A stretch of DNA of 64,000 bases from Seriola aureovittata (lineage: Eukaryota > Chordata > Actinopteri > Carangiformes > Carangidae). Position 1 is the stretch's first letter. The number at the start of each line of letters is the position of its first letter. Below the pieces are notes generated by a model. It did not search any database. It had not been told where the DNA came from and saw only the letters and a program-made list of their open reading frames with translations. A program made the position numbers and the translations under genes. Where the stretch lies: contig NC_079378.1 in assembly GCF_021018895.1 (NCBI RefSeq), forward strand, positions 12,487,001 to 12,551,000, given 5' to 3'. Shown in pieces: positions 1 to 8,765 of the stretch.

Positions 1-2223
1 AGCAGAGAGCTCAGGCAGATTACAGTAAATGAGGTTAATTGCAGTGGGTCCGTCTGCAGCTCGGGACTTAGACATGGATCTACACTCACACACAGACACA
101 GAAATCAGCCTACCTTGTTTTATAGCTGTAAGCTCTTATTAAATCAGCTTTTATACTAGGCTTCGTATTGCATGCCTAAATAGTCTGTGGTGATTCTGAA
201 CTTGGCCTACATGTGTTGGTGATCTGAAGCAGGACCTTTTAATGTCATACAATAATGTAGCATCAGTGCATTTAGCATGTATGAGTTTCAGTAGGGGACC
301 TGGCAAACTAAATAGTAGTCTCCTACACACTGGCCACACATCATGTGGGCTAAATCCAACACAAACCTGTTTCATACCTGTATTCCTATAAACTGTTTAC
401 CTACCAATAGTTTGACACACCAGTGAAGGTTGACGGAAACTTAATCTAAAATGTTGCCCTGCAGCATCTGTCTGTTTTGATTTGCTGACATCTTTGTTGC
501 TAGGCAGAGATCACCCTTCAGTTAAACAGATCTGGGCAATTTTCTTTGTGGAGCTTAAGCTAAATGATTATTTACATTAATGATGAATCCATCTCTGATT
601 ATTTTGGGGTATGTGATGAATCACTTTGGCTGTAAAATGTCAGGAATCAAAAACAAATATGTTTATAATTTGTCTATATTTTCTATTTTGTCTACTTTTA
701 AGTAGACAGAAAACTCTCACCAACTATTTTGATAATCAGTTTGTCATTAAAGTTATTAATCACGCAAAAAGGTCAAAAGATTAGCAGCTTCAGAGTGCTC
801 AAATGTTGCTTTTGCTTTTTTTTTTTTTTTTTCGTTTAATTCTGAAAATGTGAGGGTTTTGGACTGTTGCTCTTCCAAAGCAGGTAATTTGGACTTTACC
901 ACTTTTAAGCATCTAATGCACACATTAGTAAAACAAACACGTCTCCATTTTAACGTGATAAATGGGATAACCAAACAAGTAATCAATCATCAAAACAGTT
1001 GTTACTGGTTTTCTATCTCTCGAACAACAAAACAGTGAATCACTATGTCTTTGCATTTCCTGTTGTTGGAGTTTGACTTTCTGTAGTTGACATTTTGTTG
1101 TTTCTGTAGTTGACATCAAATTTCGGCAGAATTGGTCCGCGCTACATCCCTGAGTGAAAAGTTGAGTTGAGTTTGTGATGAAGTTACACCACTGGTCAGC
1201 TGAGTGTGACAAATTTGGCAACTTTTTGAACAAACCTTGGCAGTGTTGGCTAAGAGTTGCCAACACCGCCCCTAGAGTGAGAGACACACCTCTCTCTGTG
1301 TCTGCCCTGTTCAGTGAGTGGCAGGGAGGCAGAGCAGTTACCCAAACTGTGCTGTGTGAGATACAAAATAAGAAAGATATTCTGTCGCTTCTAACGTTCT
1401 GCTTGTTCATTTTACAAGTAAATATTGCTGAAATAACAGCCGTAGTCTTTAATTTATGTGTGGGGTGATTTTGTCAGACCAGTGTTGCTGCTGCTGCCAA
1501 GTTAAAAACACATCACTTCATCTGCACCTGTTTTTTCTTGGGGAAAAGGGGAGACACTGGACATTTGTCCCAAACTTTAATGAACTGGTCTTCAGTATGT
1601 TATTTATTTATTTATATATATATTTATACACTGTATATATCCGCAATGGAGAGCAACAAGAAAAACATGTATTGATAGAAATGATCAAAGTGCCGCTTCT
1701 TCATCTGTGGTTTATACACATTAGTGAGAAGTAATTTCAGGTGAAGGTCAACTCATTGGTTAAAGGGCTTAGCACCACCAGGACTTTGATGCTCTTGGTA
1801 CAGCAGTGCTTCAGATGAGTGTTAATGGTGTTGCGTATGTTTACTGACATGTGACAGCAGGATGAACACAGAGCACTTGATCCTGCAAGCCTGGCTGTCT
1901 ACTGAAGTCATGTTGATACAGCAGTTTGTGTTTTGACTGATAATTATCCTGCAGTGAAGGTGTTAATTAAAATCCTCACACTCTCTCCCAATCCTTGTCT
2001 CTCCTTTTCCCCTCCTTCTTCTTTGTCTCTTCCTCCCCCATCATTTTTTTTCTTTGTCTTTATCTTTACTTTTTGTATTTTTTCTTTCGTTTTTATTCTT
2101 CCCACCTTGCTTCCTGCTCTCTCCTTCTTTTTGTCCCTTTCTCTGTGCCTATCTTGCTGTCTGTCTTTCCATGTCGCCCTCTGTGTTTCTCTTACCATGT
2201 TTCTTTCTCTCTGTCTTACCCAG
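1..2223 (+). other. ube2b: Intron 1 of ube2b (3' part)
   Basis: This stretch has no exon that I can recognise. The coding sequence for the conserved RAD6 N-terminus (about 15 residues ending in the split Arg codon) was looked for and is absent, so exon 1 must lie left of position 1. The last ~240 bases (1980-2223) are strongly pyrimidine-rich and end in CAG, acting as the acceptor for exon 2. A degraded dispersed repeat sits at about 700-985. The open frames through the T-rich part are low-complexity shadows. Confidence 0.75.
700..985 (+). repeat. Degraded teleost dispersed repeat
   Basis: The phrases around 705-745 (AGACAGAAAA, then CCAACTATTTTGATAATC) and 846-870 (AAAATGTGAGGGTTTTGGAC) resemble a common fish repeat family whose copies are full of TAATCGATTAATC-type palindromes. 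This copy is diverged, and a 20-base T run splits it. The family assignment is from memory, and the class of element is not determined here. Confidence 0.4.
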
Positions 2224-2304
2224 ACTTCAAGAAGATCCTCCCACAGGCGTGAGCGGAGCACCATCAGAGAACAACATCATGCTTTGGAACGCTGTTATTT
2301 TTGG
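2224..2304 (+). CDS. ube2b: ube2b exon 2
   Basis: 81 bases. The first base completes the split Arg15 codon, then Leu16 to Phe41 follow, and the last two bases begin Gly42. The acceptor is TTACCCAG and the donor GG|GTGAGT. The exon holds the first strands of the UBC fold. Met34-Leu35 replaces the Met-Val of human UBE2A and Met-Gln of UBE2B. Confidence 0.95.
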
Positions 2305-5300
2305 GTGAGTCATGCTCTAAATCCAACTCCCTGCTGTCTCTACTGTGCCACTGTGATTATGATGCACAGGTTCCCCCACAAACCCACCCTTGGTGCATTC
2401 TCATTCTCTACGTTCTCCCACAGTTCAAAAATATTTCTGATTACAGCCCCGATTGTGGCACAGAGCAGTCTGGAAAATCAGCATGTAGAGACTCAGCAGG
2501 TGTTTGATGGAAGAACAGGCTGAGAGACACTGTTGAGGGTAGAGTTGATGAGAAAAGGAAGGAAGGAGGAATACATAAAACCAAACCAAAAGAGTGACTT
2601 TTCAGAGATTAATTTAAAGTGCATGGGAGGGAGAATGAATCATGAAAAAGCAGGAAGGGACTTGCTCTTATTAAACTCAGAAGTACTGGTGGTATGAAAT
2701 TCAAAAGGGATGCAAGAGGTAATAAAACATCAAGAACACAAGAAAATTGGATCGCTGGAAGTAATTTTAAAACTCAACAACAAGAAGGTGTAACAAAAAC
2801 AAACCATGGAATAACACATTGGTTTAAAATAAAAATAGACTTGTTAATAGTTCCTCACCTAATTCAAAGTCAAAGTGGAAGCTGCTAGAAATGTAAAACG
2901 TGAATTCAGCTGTTTTGATCGGCCCAGTTACACAGACTGTGAATGTGAGGAGCCGAGTAAATAAAGACTCAGGTGTCTGTATAGAGCATGCTCTTGTATA
3001 AATGGTAATGGTTATGTTTTCTACAAGCCAATGCCTTATTGGTAGCAGTGTGGATTTTTGGAATTTGGAAATAATTTTATTTCTCTCTCTCTCTCTCTCT
3101 CTCTCCACCGTCTGAAGGCCTGTGGGAACGCCATTTGAAGATGGTAAGTTATTCGAGATCTGGATTTGATTTAACTTTCTCCTGCACTGTTATTATCGTA
3201 GAGTTGTATTATTCAATCCAATTGTTACAGCCTTCTGGGCAGTGTGTTGTAAAAAACATGGAAGTCTGAGGGTGATCGTGGATTACACACCCAAGAAATC
3301 AACATGACTGAGGAAAAAATCACACACACTCTAAAACATCCTTGCACCTATAAATTGTTGGTTGGTAGGCATATTCGGATTGGTTTGTTTGTAGCTTTAC
3401 CTTGGTTGATTAATTTGCAGTCATCTTCTGATTGGTTGATTTGTATAAACCCATCAATCAGAATAAAGTTACAAACCGACCATTCAGAATAAGGCAATAA
3501 ATTGGCCTCTCAGAATGAGGCAAGAAACCAAAATGTACATAAAATATTTAAAGAAATTCCATTGATGTGTCAGACAGAAGTCAGCCCTAAGATAAATAAT
3601 GGGCTGTGTTGGTGGGGGTGAGCCACATGAAATACCATCCAGGAGACCCAGTTTGAGTTGCAGCCTGCTCAGAATTATTACCTGGGTCAACCGAAATTTG
3701 TAGAGCAATAACATGATTTCATTATATAATCACAAAAGCTGATAAAGTATATGAAGGAATAATCTCATGCCCCCAAATTAAACCTTCAAGTCTGCTCTTT
3801 ACCTTTTTATAATCATTGATTTATTTCATTTACGACTGAATGAGTGTTTCATGAAAAAAGTGACAGGTGAAGTGAATAACATAGATTATCTCGTTACAAT
3901 GGCACCTGTCAGTGGGTGTGTATGGGCCTGCATAGCCACAGTTGGGTCAGAGTGCCCATGCTGACTCGTGTCCACTGCCAAAAGCGCCTACAATGGGAGC
4001 ATGAGAACTGGGCCACGGACCAATGGAAGAAGGTGGCATGGTCTTATGAATCACGCTTACATGGGGAAGAGATAGCACCAGGATGCACTATGGGAAGAGG
4101 GCAAGCAAGCAAGGAGGCAGTGAGATACTTGAGGCAATGTTCTGCTGGGAAACCTTGGGTCCTGCCATTCACGCCTTCATGGAAACTGTATTCCCTAATG
4201 GCAGTGGCCTCTTTCAGCAGGATAATGCACCCTGCCACACTGCAAAAATGGTTCAGCAATGGTTTGAGGATCACAACAATGAGTTCAAGATGTTGACTTG
4301 GCCAAATTCCCCAGATCTCAATCCAGTCGAGCAAATGTGGGCTGCAGGCCCCACCTCGCAACCTACGGGACTTAAAGGATCTGCTGCTAACGTGTTTGTG
4401 CCAGATTCCACAGCACACCTTCAGAGGTCTACACAATATTAGACAAGTGGTCATAATGTTATGGCTGATCGGTGTATGTACATACACCCACTTTTTCTGC
4501 GTCTCAGGCATGAGAAGTGCTGACTCAGAGTTTATAGTTTTCTCTTTGTTAATCATCTCTCCCTTATTTTTTTTCTTTTTAGCCTGCAGTCGACATCTGT
4601 ACCTCAGTGAGGGATTAGTCTCTCGTTCTAGTCGGGCTGGTGATATTTTTAGTAACGTAATTGTTTCTCTCGCTTTGTCTGACCTCCTCGATCCTTCGCA
4701 CCTGTATTCTCCTCAAAAATTACTTATGTGCACCCCTCAACACACTCTCTCCCTCTGTATTGTCATTCTCTCTGCCTCTCACCTTCTCCCTCCCCCTTCC
4801 CCCTCTGTGTCGCTGCAGGAACGTTTAAGCTTCTGATAGAGTTTTCAGAGGAGTACCCAAACAAGCCTCCCACGGTTCGGTTTGTGTCCAGAATGTTTCA
4901 CCCAAATGGTAAGTGACACAGCTGCTCAGACATACTCATACTCATGCACATTGACTGACTTTAAACCGTGCGTTTGAAAATAGAACAAAGCGTTGCTTTA
5001 TTCATAACCAATGTCTACAGTTTACATTTATTTGTGTATGACGTACAAGATGCTTGAACTTTGGATGAGGCACAGTTTGTTTCAAGGCTCAAAGTTACTC
5101 CTTTCCTCCTCATTCAAGCAGTTTCCTCCCATTCATCTCCTTTCCCAGTCCATAATGACATGAATTTAGTCAGTTCCATCGGGCTGGCTTACTCCATATA
5201 TAACAAAGCAAATTCATATAGAGCATTTGGAGTATACTCCTAGCTAGAGAAATTGTAACAGTCTGCTAGGTTAATGTTCACCATCTATTTGTTGATGCGT

Positions 5301-6159
5301 TGTACATTCAGTCTTTACTAAATGCGAAGATAATTATCTCGGTGACATTGATGCTGAGATATAACATGTGTTGTGATGTTGATCTCCGTGGTCTGAAGCT
5401 TGAACATGTTGTGTTCTCCAGTTTATGCAGATGGCAGTATATGTTTAGACATCCTCCAGAATCGCTGGAGCCCCACGTATGATGTGTCGTCCATACTCAC
5501 CTCCATCCAGGTTGGTTGGTGTGACTGCCTTTAAGCGTTCTAGTTAACGTGGTCTGCCTGGCATTCATAACTGTTATTTGTTTTTAGTTTTTTTTTTTTT
5601 ATGTTTTACCTGCACTGCATTCACCTCAGTTAATGTCATCAATGAATGCATTGGAGTGATTGAAATACATGGGCTATTGTCTGTTATTTGTTGCATGGAT
5701 GGATGTGTATGTTTTAGATGGGATCATTTTTACTGCATTTAAGTCTTATTTCAGTGGATGCTAAATTATTAAATACATTTTTATTGATAATTCCCTTTTC
5801 ATGTGTAAATTCATGTGCAATCGAACCTACGTTTTCTGTTCCAAAGGGAGACATTCTACATGTGATGTAGTGTATACATAGATCTTTATCTCCTCATAAA
5901 TTTGGTATATGTATATTGTTTGTATACATTACATTATATACAGGTACGTTCTCATTCAGAGAATCTTGCCTGGTATTTTAAAGCTGATAAGTTACAGTGG
6001 ATATTTTCATTACATATCTTATTTCCACAGTCGTTGCTGGATGAGCCAAACCCCAACAGTCCGGCCAACAGTCAGGCTGCACAGCTCTATCAGGAAAACA
6101 AGAGGGAGTACGAGAAGAGGGTGACGGCCATCGTGGAGCAGAGCTGGGTTGACGTCTGA
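2224..6159 (+). CDS. ube2b: Ubiquitin-conjugating enzyme E2 B (RAD6 homolog), exons 2-6; 5' partial
   Basis: Five exons join in frame: 2224-2304, 3118-3143, 4819-4908, 5422-5510 and 6031-6159, all with GT-AG introns. They encode residues 15(split)-152 of a 152-residue RAD6-type E2. The UBC fold is complete from [20 protein letters not shown] onward. It includes the HPN motif (78-80) and the thioester cysteine Cys88 in [13 protein letters not shown]6 E2s ubiquitinate histone H2B (with RNF20/40 or Bre1), PCNA (with RAD18) and N-degron substrates (with UBR ligases), in nucleus and cytosol. The protein would be nearly identical to human UBE2A/UBE2B. Its C-terminus, SWVDV, differs from what I recall of both human paralogs (RDC and NDS), and residue 44 is Val where they have Glu. 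The ube2b assignment rests on the neighbours cdkn2aipnl and jade2. Exon 1 is outside the window. The span given includes introns. Confidence 0.96.
2305..3117 (+). other. ube2b: ube2b intron 2
   Basis: 813 bases without a gene. It is mostly A-rich unique sequence. The only distinct feature is a (TC)12 tract at 3082-3105, immediately before the acceptor of the 26-base exon 3, where it acts as the polypyrimidine tract. Confidence 0.8.
3082..3105 (+). repeat. (TC)12 microsatellite forming the polypyrimidine tract of exon 3
   Basis: Uninterrupted TC dinucleotides end 12 bases before the exon 3 acceptor (TCTGAAG|G). A length-variable repeat therefore supplies the splice-site pyrimidine tract of a very short coding exon. 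Confidence 0.9.
3118..3143 (+). CDS. ube2b: ube2b exon 3 (26-base microexon)
   Basis: The exon encodes the third base of Gly42, then P V G T P F E D (43-50) and the first base of Gly51. Both phases match the neighbouring exons exactly, and the donor is G|GTAAGT. Position 44 is GTG (Val) where the mammalian RAD6 proteins have Glu (PEGTPFED). Confidence 0.93.
3861..4475 (+). mobile_element. Internally deleted Tc1-family DNA transposon
   Basis: The right end (4445-4475) is the outer terminal sequence of a common fish Tc1 element, ending in GGCTGATCGGTGTA. The left side retains the subterminal part (GACAGGTGAAGTGAATAACA, 3863-3882, then ATGGCACCTGTCA), but the outermost ~30 bases that should mirror the right end are gone. 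The body carries a decayed transposase at about 3930-4430. At ~615 bp against a usual ~1.3 kb or more, the copy has lost the N-terminal DNA-binding region and shorter internal segments. It lies inside ube2b intron 3 in the sense orientation and cannot move by its own product. Confidence 0.88.
3930..4430 (+). pseudogene. Tc1 transposase pseudogene (DDE domain remnant)
   Basis: Two reading frames carry consecutive parts of a Tc1/mariner DDE transposase. The first frame reads [28 protein letters not shown] and [10 protein letters not shown]. After a frameshift near 4083-4110 the other frame carries [34 protein letters not shown] and [14 protein letters not shown]. The second catalytic Asp (QQDNAPCH) and the Glu (NPVEQMW) are present. 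The first catalytic Asp, normally in an SDESRF context, is Tyr here (SYESRL). The helix-turn-helix region is missing, and after 4340 the frame shifts again into the decayed C-terminal part. The element is non-functional. Confidence 0.88.
4819..4908 (+). CDS. ube2b: ube2b exon 4
   Basis: 90 bases encoding Gly51 (split) to Asn80 and the first base of Val81. It includes [20 protein letters not shown] and ends with the catalytic HPN motif (His78-Pro79-Asn80). The acceptor is GTCGCTGCAG|GA and the donor G|GTAAGT. Reading through the donor gives Lys then TGA, so the exon boundary is required. Confidence 0.96.
4909..5421 (+). other. ube2b: ube2b intron 4
   Basis: 513 bases with no repeats, open frames or RNA genes that I can recognise. 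The acceptor is GTTCTCCAG. Confidence 0.8.
5422..5510 (+). CDS. ube2b: ube2b exon 5 (active-site cysteine)
   Basis: 89 bases encoding Val81 (split) to Gln110. The exon contains the thioester Cys88 in [10 protein letters not shown], followed by the invariant [19 protein letters not shown] segment of RAD6 proteins. The donor CAG|GTTGGT is weaker than the other donors of this gene. Confidence 0.96.
5511..6030 (+). other. ube2b: ube2b intron 5
   Basis: 520 bases of AT-rich unique sequence with a short T run near 5587. The acceptor is ATTTCCACAG. Nothing else is seen. Confidence 0.8.
6031..6159 (+). CDS. ube2b: ube2b exon 6 (C-terminus and stop)
   Basis: 129 bases encoding Ser111 to Val152 and TGA. 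The segment [20 protein letters not shown] is the classical RAD6 signature. The end reads [19 protein letters not shown], with Thr at the position of the usual Ser (RVSAIVEQSW) and a VDV tail. Confidence 0.96.
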   Translation, partial: SLLDEPNPNSPANSQAAQLYQENKREYEKRVTAIVEQSWVDV

Positions 6160-7583
6160 GATTCTCTCGCTCTCTTCTCCTTCCTCTCCATCATCCTCTC
6201 TTCATTATCCCAGTACTTCAGTCTCTCATTTTTTACCTCATCAAGAAAAAAAAAAAAACAGCAACTATATCAGAAGAACTCAAGTGCCACCCAAAAAAAA
6301 AAAAAAACATCCAGAGAACAACCGAACCAGAATGGACATTATCTTGCTTGCCAATACATCTGAGGAAAACGAGGGAGGGAAATCAATCTTTTATTTGTTT
6401 CTTGTCCTTAATTTTACTTTTTTTATTGCATGATGTGAAATAAGTTATTGCTAACAGAATTTGTAATATATCTTTGTTGTTTGGTTGGATTTGGTTGGAC
6501 TGTTAGTGTTTGAGTTTTACAGATTTTTTTTTTTTGTCCTTTGGAATTTTTTTTCTTTTTTTGTAACGTCCGCTGGTGTGCACAACTTGACTGTTTGGAA
6601 AGGGCAGGTTGATGACCAAATCAGCATATTTTGAAAGTCGTGGAATAACCCAGAAAATGCCTTTTTCAGAGTTGATATCATCAAAGAACAATACCTGATC
6701 TGTTCCAGCATATCTCTGTTATTTTAAGACACTGTAGGTTTGGGCTCACAGACGTCACAGGCTGCAACAGCGCCAAGTCTCCCTTGCACTGATGAATCAT
6801 GACTCCGTGGCTCGCCAGCTCTGAGCTTTTATTTTAATCATTTCTTCTCCAAGGTAGCAGATGATATATGTTTGAAAGGGAGTGTTATGAGAAAGTAAAT
6901 ATTAACACTAGGATGGGACAGGATAAGCTCGGACTGCAGATCCCAAAGTGGAGATCAGGGTTAGTTGTTGAAAAGGTTGTGGGAATCCCAGCTGAAATAA
7001 GGAAATACTGTTTTAATTTCAATCAACATTTAATTTTCCTTAAGTCAGCTAATTGAGCCAGTCTGCCGTTCTTTGTTGAAAGCTGTCAAAATGTATGTAG
7101 AGCAAAGGAGCCCACGAGATGAGGAATTGAACAGTTCTTGTGCATATCATTGTAGTTCATTCGTGGCTAATGGAACGACCCGACACAGCAAGTACAAATC
7201 TGTAAAGGTTAAAGACAATGAGAATCAGCATGAAGTTGATAAAAATACTTAACATGCTGGGTGTACTTCTACATCATGTTCTCCTCTGTTCTTGTTGTCT
7301 ATAATACGCCTGTATTAGTCATCAGAGTCCAGAATTTAAGAAAACGGAAGGTAGATGCAGGACTGTTTTCTGCTCCCTCTCATGACAGCTCATGTGATGC
7401 TTGTGCCCACACAGTTTTCTTATTTCACCTGCCACACAAAGTAATTGACTTTCGAAACGCTTTGTTGCCGGTGACGCGTGTCCGCCTGAGTGATGTCAGT
7501 TCTTTTGATCCTTCTCTTGAAATGACATAGCTGACATATAAATTAACAAGTAAGCAGAGGATAAAAGCAGTGCTGTCACATGC

Positions 7584-7586
7584 ATA

Positions 7587-7626
<40 letters not shown>
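7584..7626 (+). repeat. (AT)13 followed by T17
   Basis: Alternating AT from 7584 to 7609 runs directly into a T homopolymer ending at 7626. It lies within the putative ube2b 3' UTR. Confidence 0.9.
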
Positions 7627-8006
7627 CATTTGCTTTAAATGAGAGCAGTTGGAGGATTGACAGATCAAATTGCTGGAGAGACAACTACACTCGCTTGCAG
7701 TTCAAACCCTGCTTCAACAGTTTTCCCAAAGTTGGTTTCATGCCTGGATTTGTCTCGTTTTATTTGTATGTGATACCCAATTAAAAGACCACTTGAGTAT
7801 AAATTTATGACTTAACCCTGCCCAACTCAGCTAAATAATCAATGGAAGACAGTCATCATAAAACAGAGTTCCTCTTTTCTGAGACGGTAAAGGTCATATT
7901 GTGGTTAGTGACTTATTTCACCTAATAAGCAGAAGGGATATGTTATAAAAAATTTTGTGAATTAAACAAGAAAATGTATACTTATAACAATATGCTGTAT
8001 AAACAT

Positions 8007-8012
8007 AATAAA
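8007..8012 (+). other. ube2b: Candidate ube2b polyadenylation signal
   Basis: AATAAA on the + strand, the first canonical hexamer that I find downstream of the ube2b stop. The weaker ATTAAA at 7780-7785 could be used instead. Confidence 0.35.
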
Positions 8013-8374
8013 ACACATTTTTCAGACTTTGAAACAAGTTTTGCTCTTGATTTTTAAAGTTTATAAAAACTGTAAAAGTAGAAGAGTAGGTGGACATCGT
8101 GTTGTGATGTACAGCTGTAGGATTATGCAGCTTCACTATTTAAAATTCTACCTCTTCTGAAGCCAGAACTCTGGTTTTTGCACTGCAGCCTTTTTGTTTT
8201 GATTTACTATTTGCTTGAAATGTGTGAGATGATGACAGGAGAAAAGTTATGCCCTAAATTGTTGACGAACTCACAGAATATCTGAAACAGAATCAAATTG
8301 TGATCCATCTCTAACATCATTCTTAGGGAAAAAAAAGAAAATATGACCCCAGGAGAAAAAGAAATCACAAGTCT

Positions 8375-8380
8375 TTTATT
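8375..8380 (-). other. cdkn2aipnl: Candidate cdkn2aipnl polyadenylation signal
   Basis: TTTATT on the + strand reads AATAAA on the - strand, 377 bases after the cdkn2aipnl stop codon. The transcript would end near 8355, about 340 bases from the best ube2b poly(A) site, so the two genes converge without clear overlap. Confidence 0.55.
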
Positions 8381-8756
8381 CCCAAAACAGAGACATGAGG
8401 ACGACATGCAGTGTCATCTTGTATCTGAACTGATATAAAAACAGCACTAAAAACAATGAATACACTTTAAAAAATGTAAAACAGTCATGTAGAGATAAAT
8501 GAGCAGTGAAGCTATCAGACTGCCAAAACGTCTTAATGTCTCTACACAATTAAAATTCTAAAAACCAAGTCTTTGTGTTTCATAAAAAAGATTTTAGATG
8601 TTACTATGTTACTCTTATCACATCCGTCATAAATAATGTAGGATGGTTAAAATGCCACAGAAATGTGGTGCCACGTGTTACAAGCACAGCCTGTGTGTAC
8701 AGAACAACTGAGTCCCATCAGTTTTCATCCGATACAACCAGAGGAGACTGAGCTGG

Positions 8757-8765
8757 TCATCGACC
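8757..8765 (-). CDS. cdkn2aipnl: cdkn2aipnl exon 3 (terminal coding part, Gly-Arg-stop)
   Basis: After the acceptor TCTATCACAG the exon reads GGT CGA TGA, so it holds only two codons and the stop. The upstream intron is 84 bases and its donor is CAG|GTGCGT. Retaining this intron would end the protein within ~10 residues, with little change to the domain. Confidence 0.75.
   Translation of the reverse strand, partial: GR

Larger units (their letters stand above)
3144..4818 (+). other. ube2b: ube2b intron 3
   Basis: 1675 bases, interrupted by a dead Tc1-family element at about 3861-4475. The 300 bases before the exon 4 acceptor are pyrimidine-rich (runs of CTCTCC and CCCCCTTCCCCC). Nothing else is recognisable. 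Confidence 0.8.
6160..8374 (+). other. ube2b: ube2b 3' UTR and tail-to-tail spacer
   Basis: No coding sequence is seen between the two stop codons beyond the UTRs. Just after the ube2b stop there are two A tracts (6246-6258 and 6294-6307), then T-rich sequence. The first canonical AATAAA that I find on the + strand after the stop is at 8007-8012, with an ATTAAA at 7780-7785. The 3' UTR could therefore be ~1.6-1.9 kb. An (AT)13 tract plus a T run lies at 7584-7626. Confidence 0.5.

Noticed and set aside
1933..2523. 196-codon open frame covering ube2b exon 2
   Set aside because: It is mostly a Ser/Leu/Phe-rich pyrimidine tract and reads the exon in the wrong frame. The RAD6 frame is a different one.
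4044..4556. 170-codon open frame on the - strand at 4044-4556
   Set aside because: It is antisense to the Tc1 transposase remnant. The sense frames carry the recognisable DDE domain.
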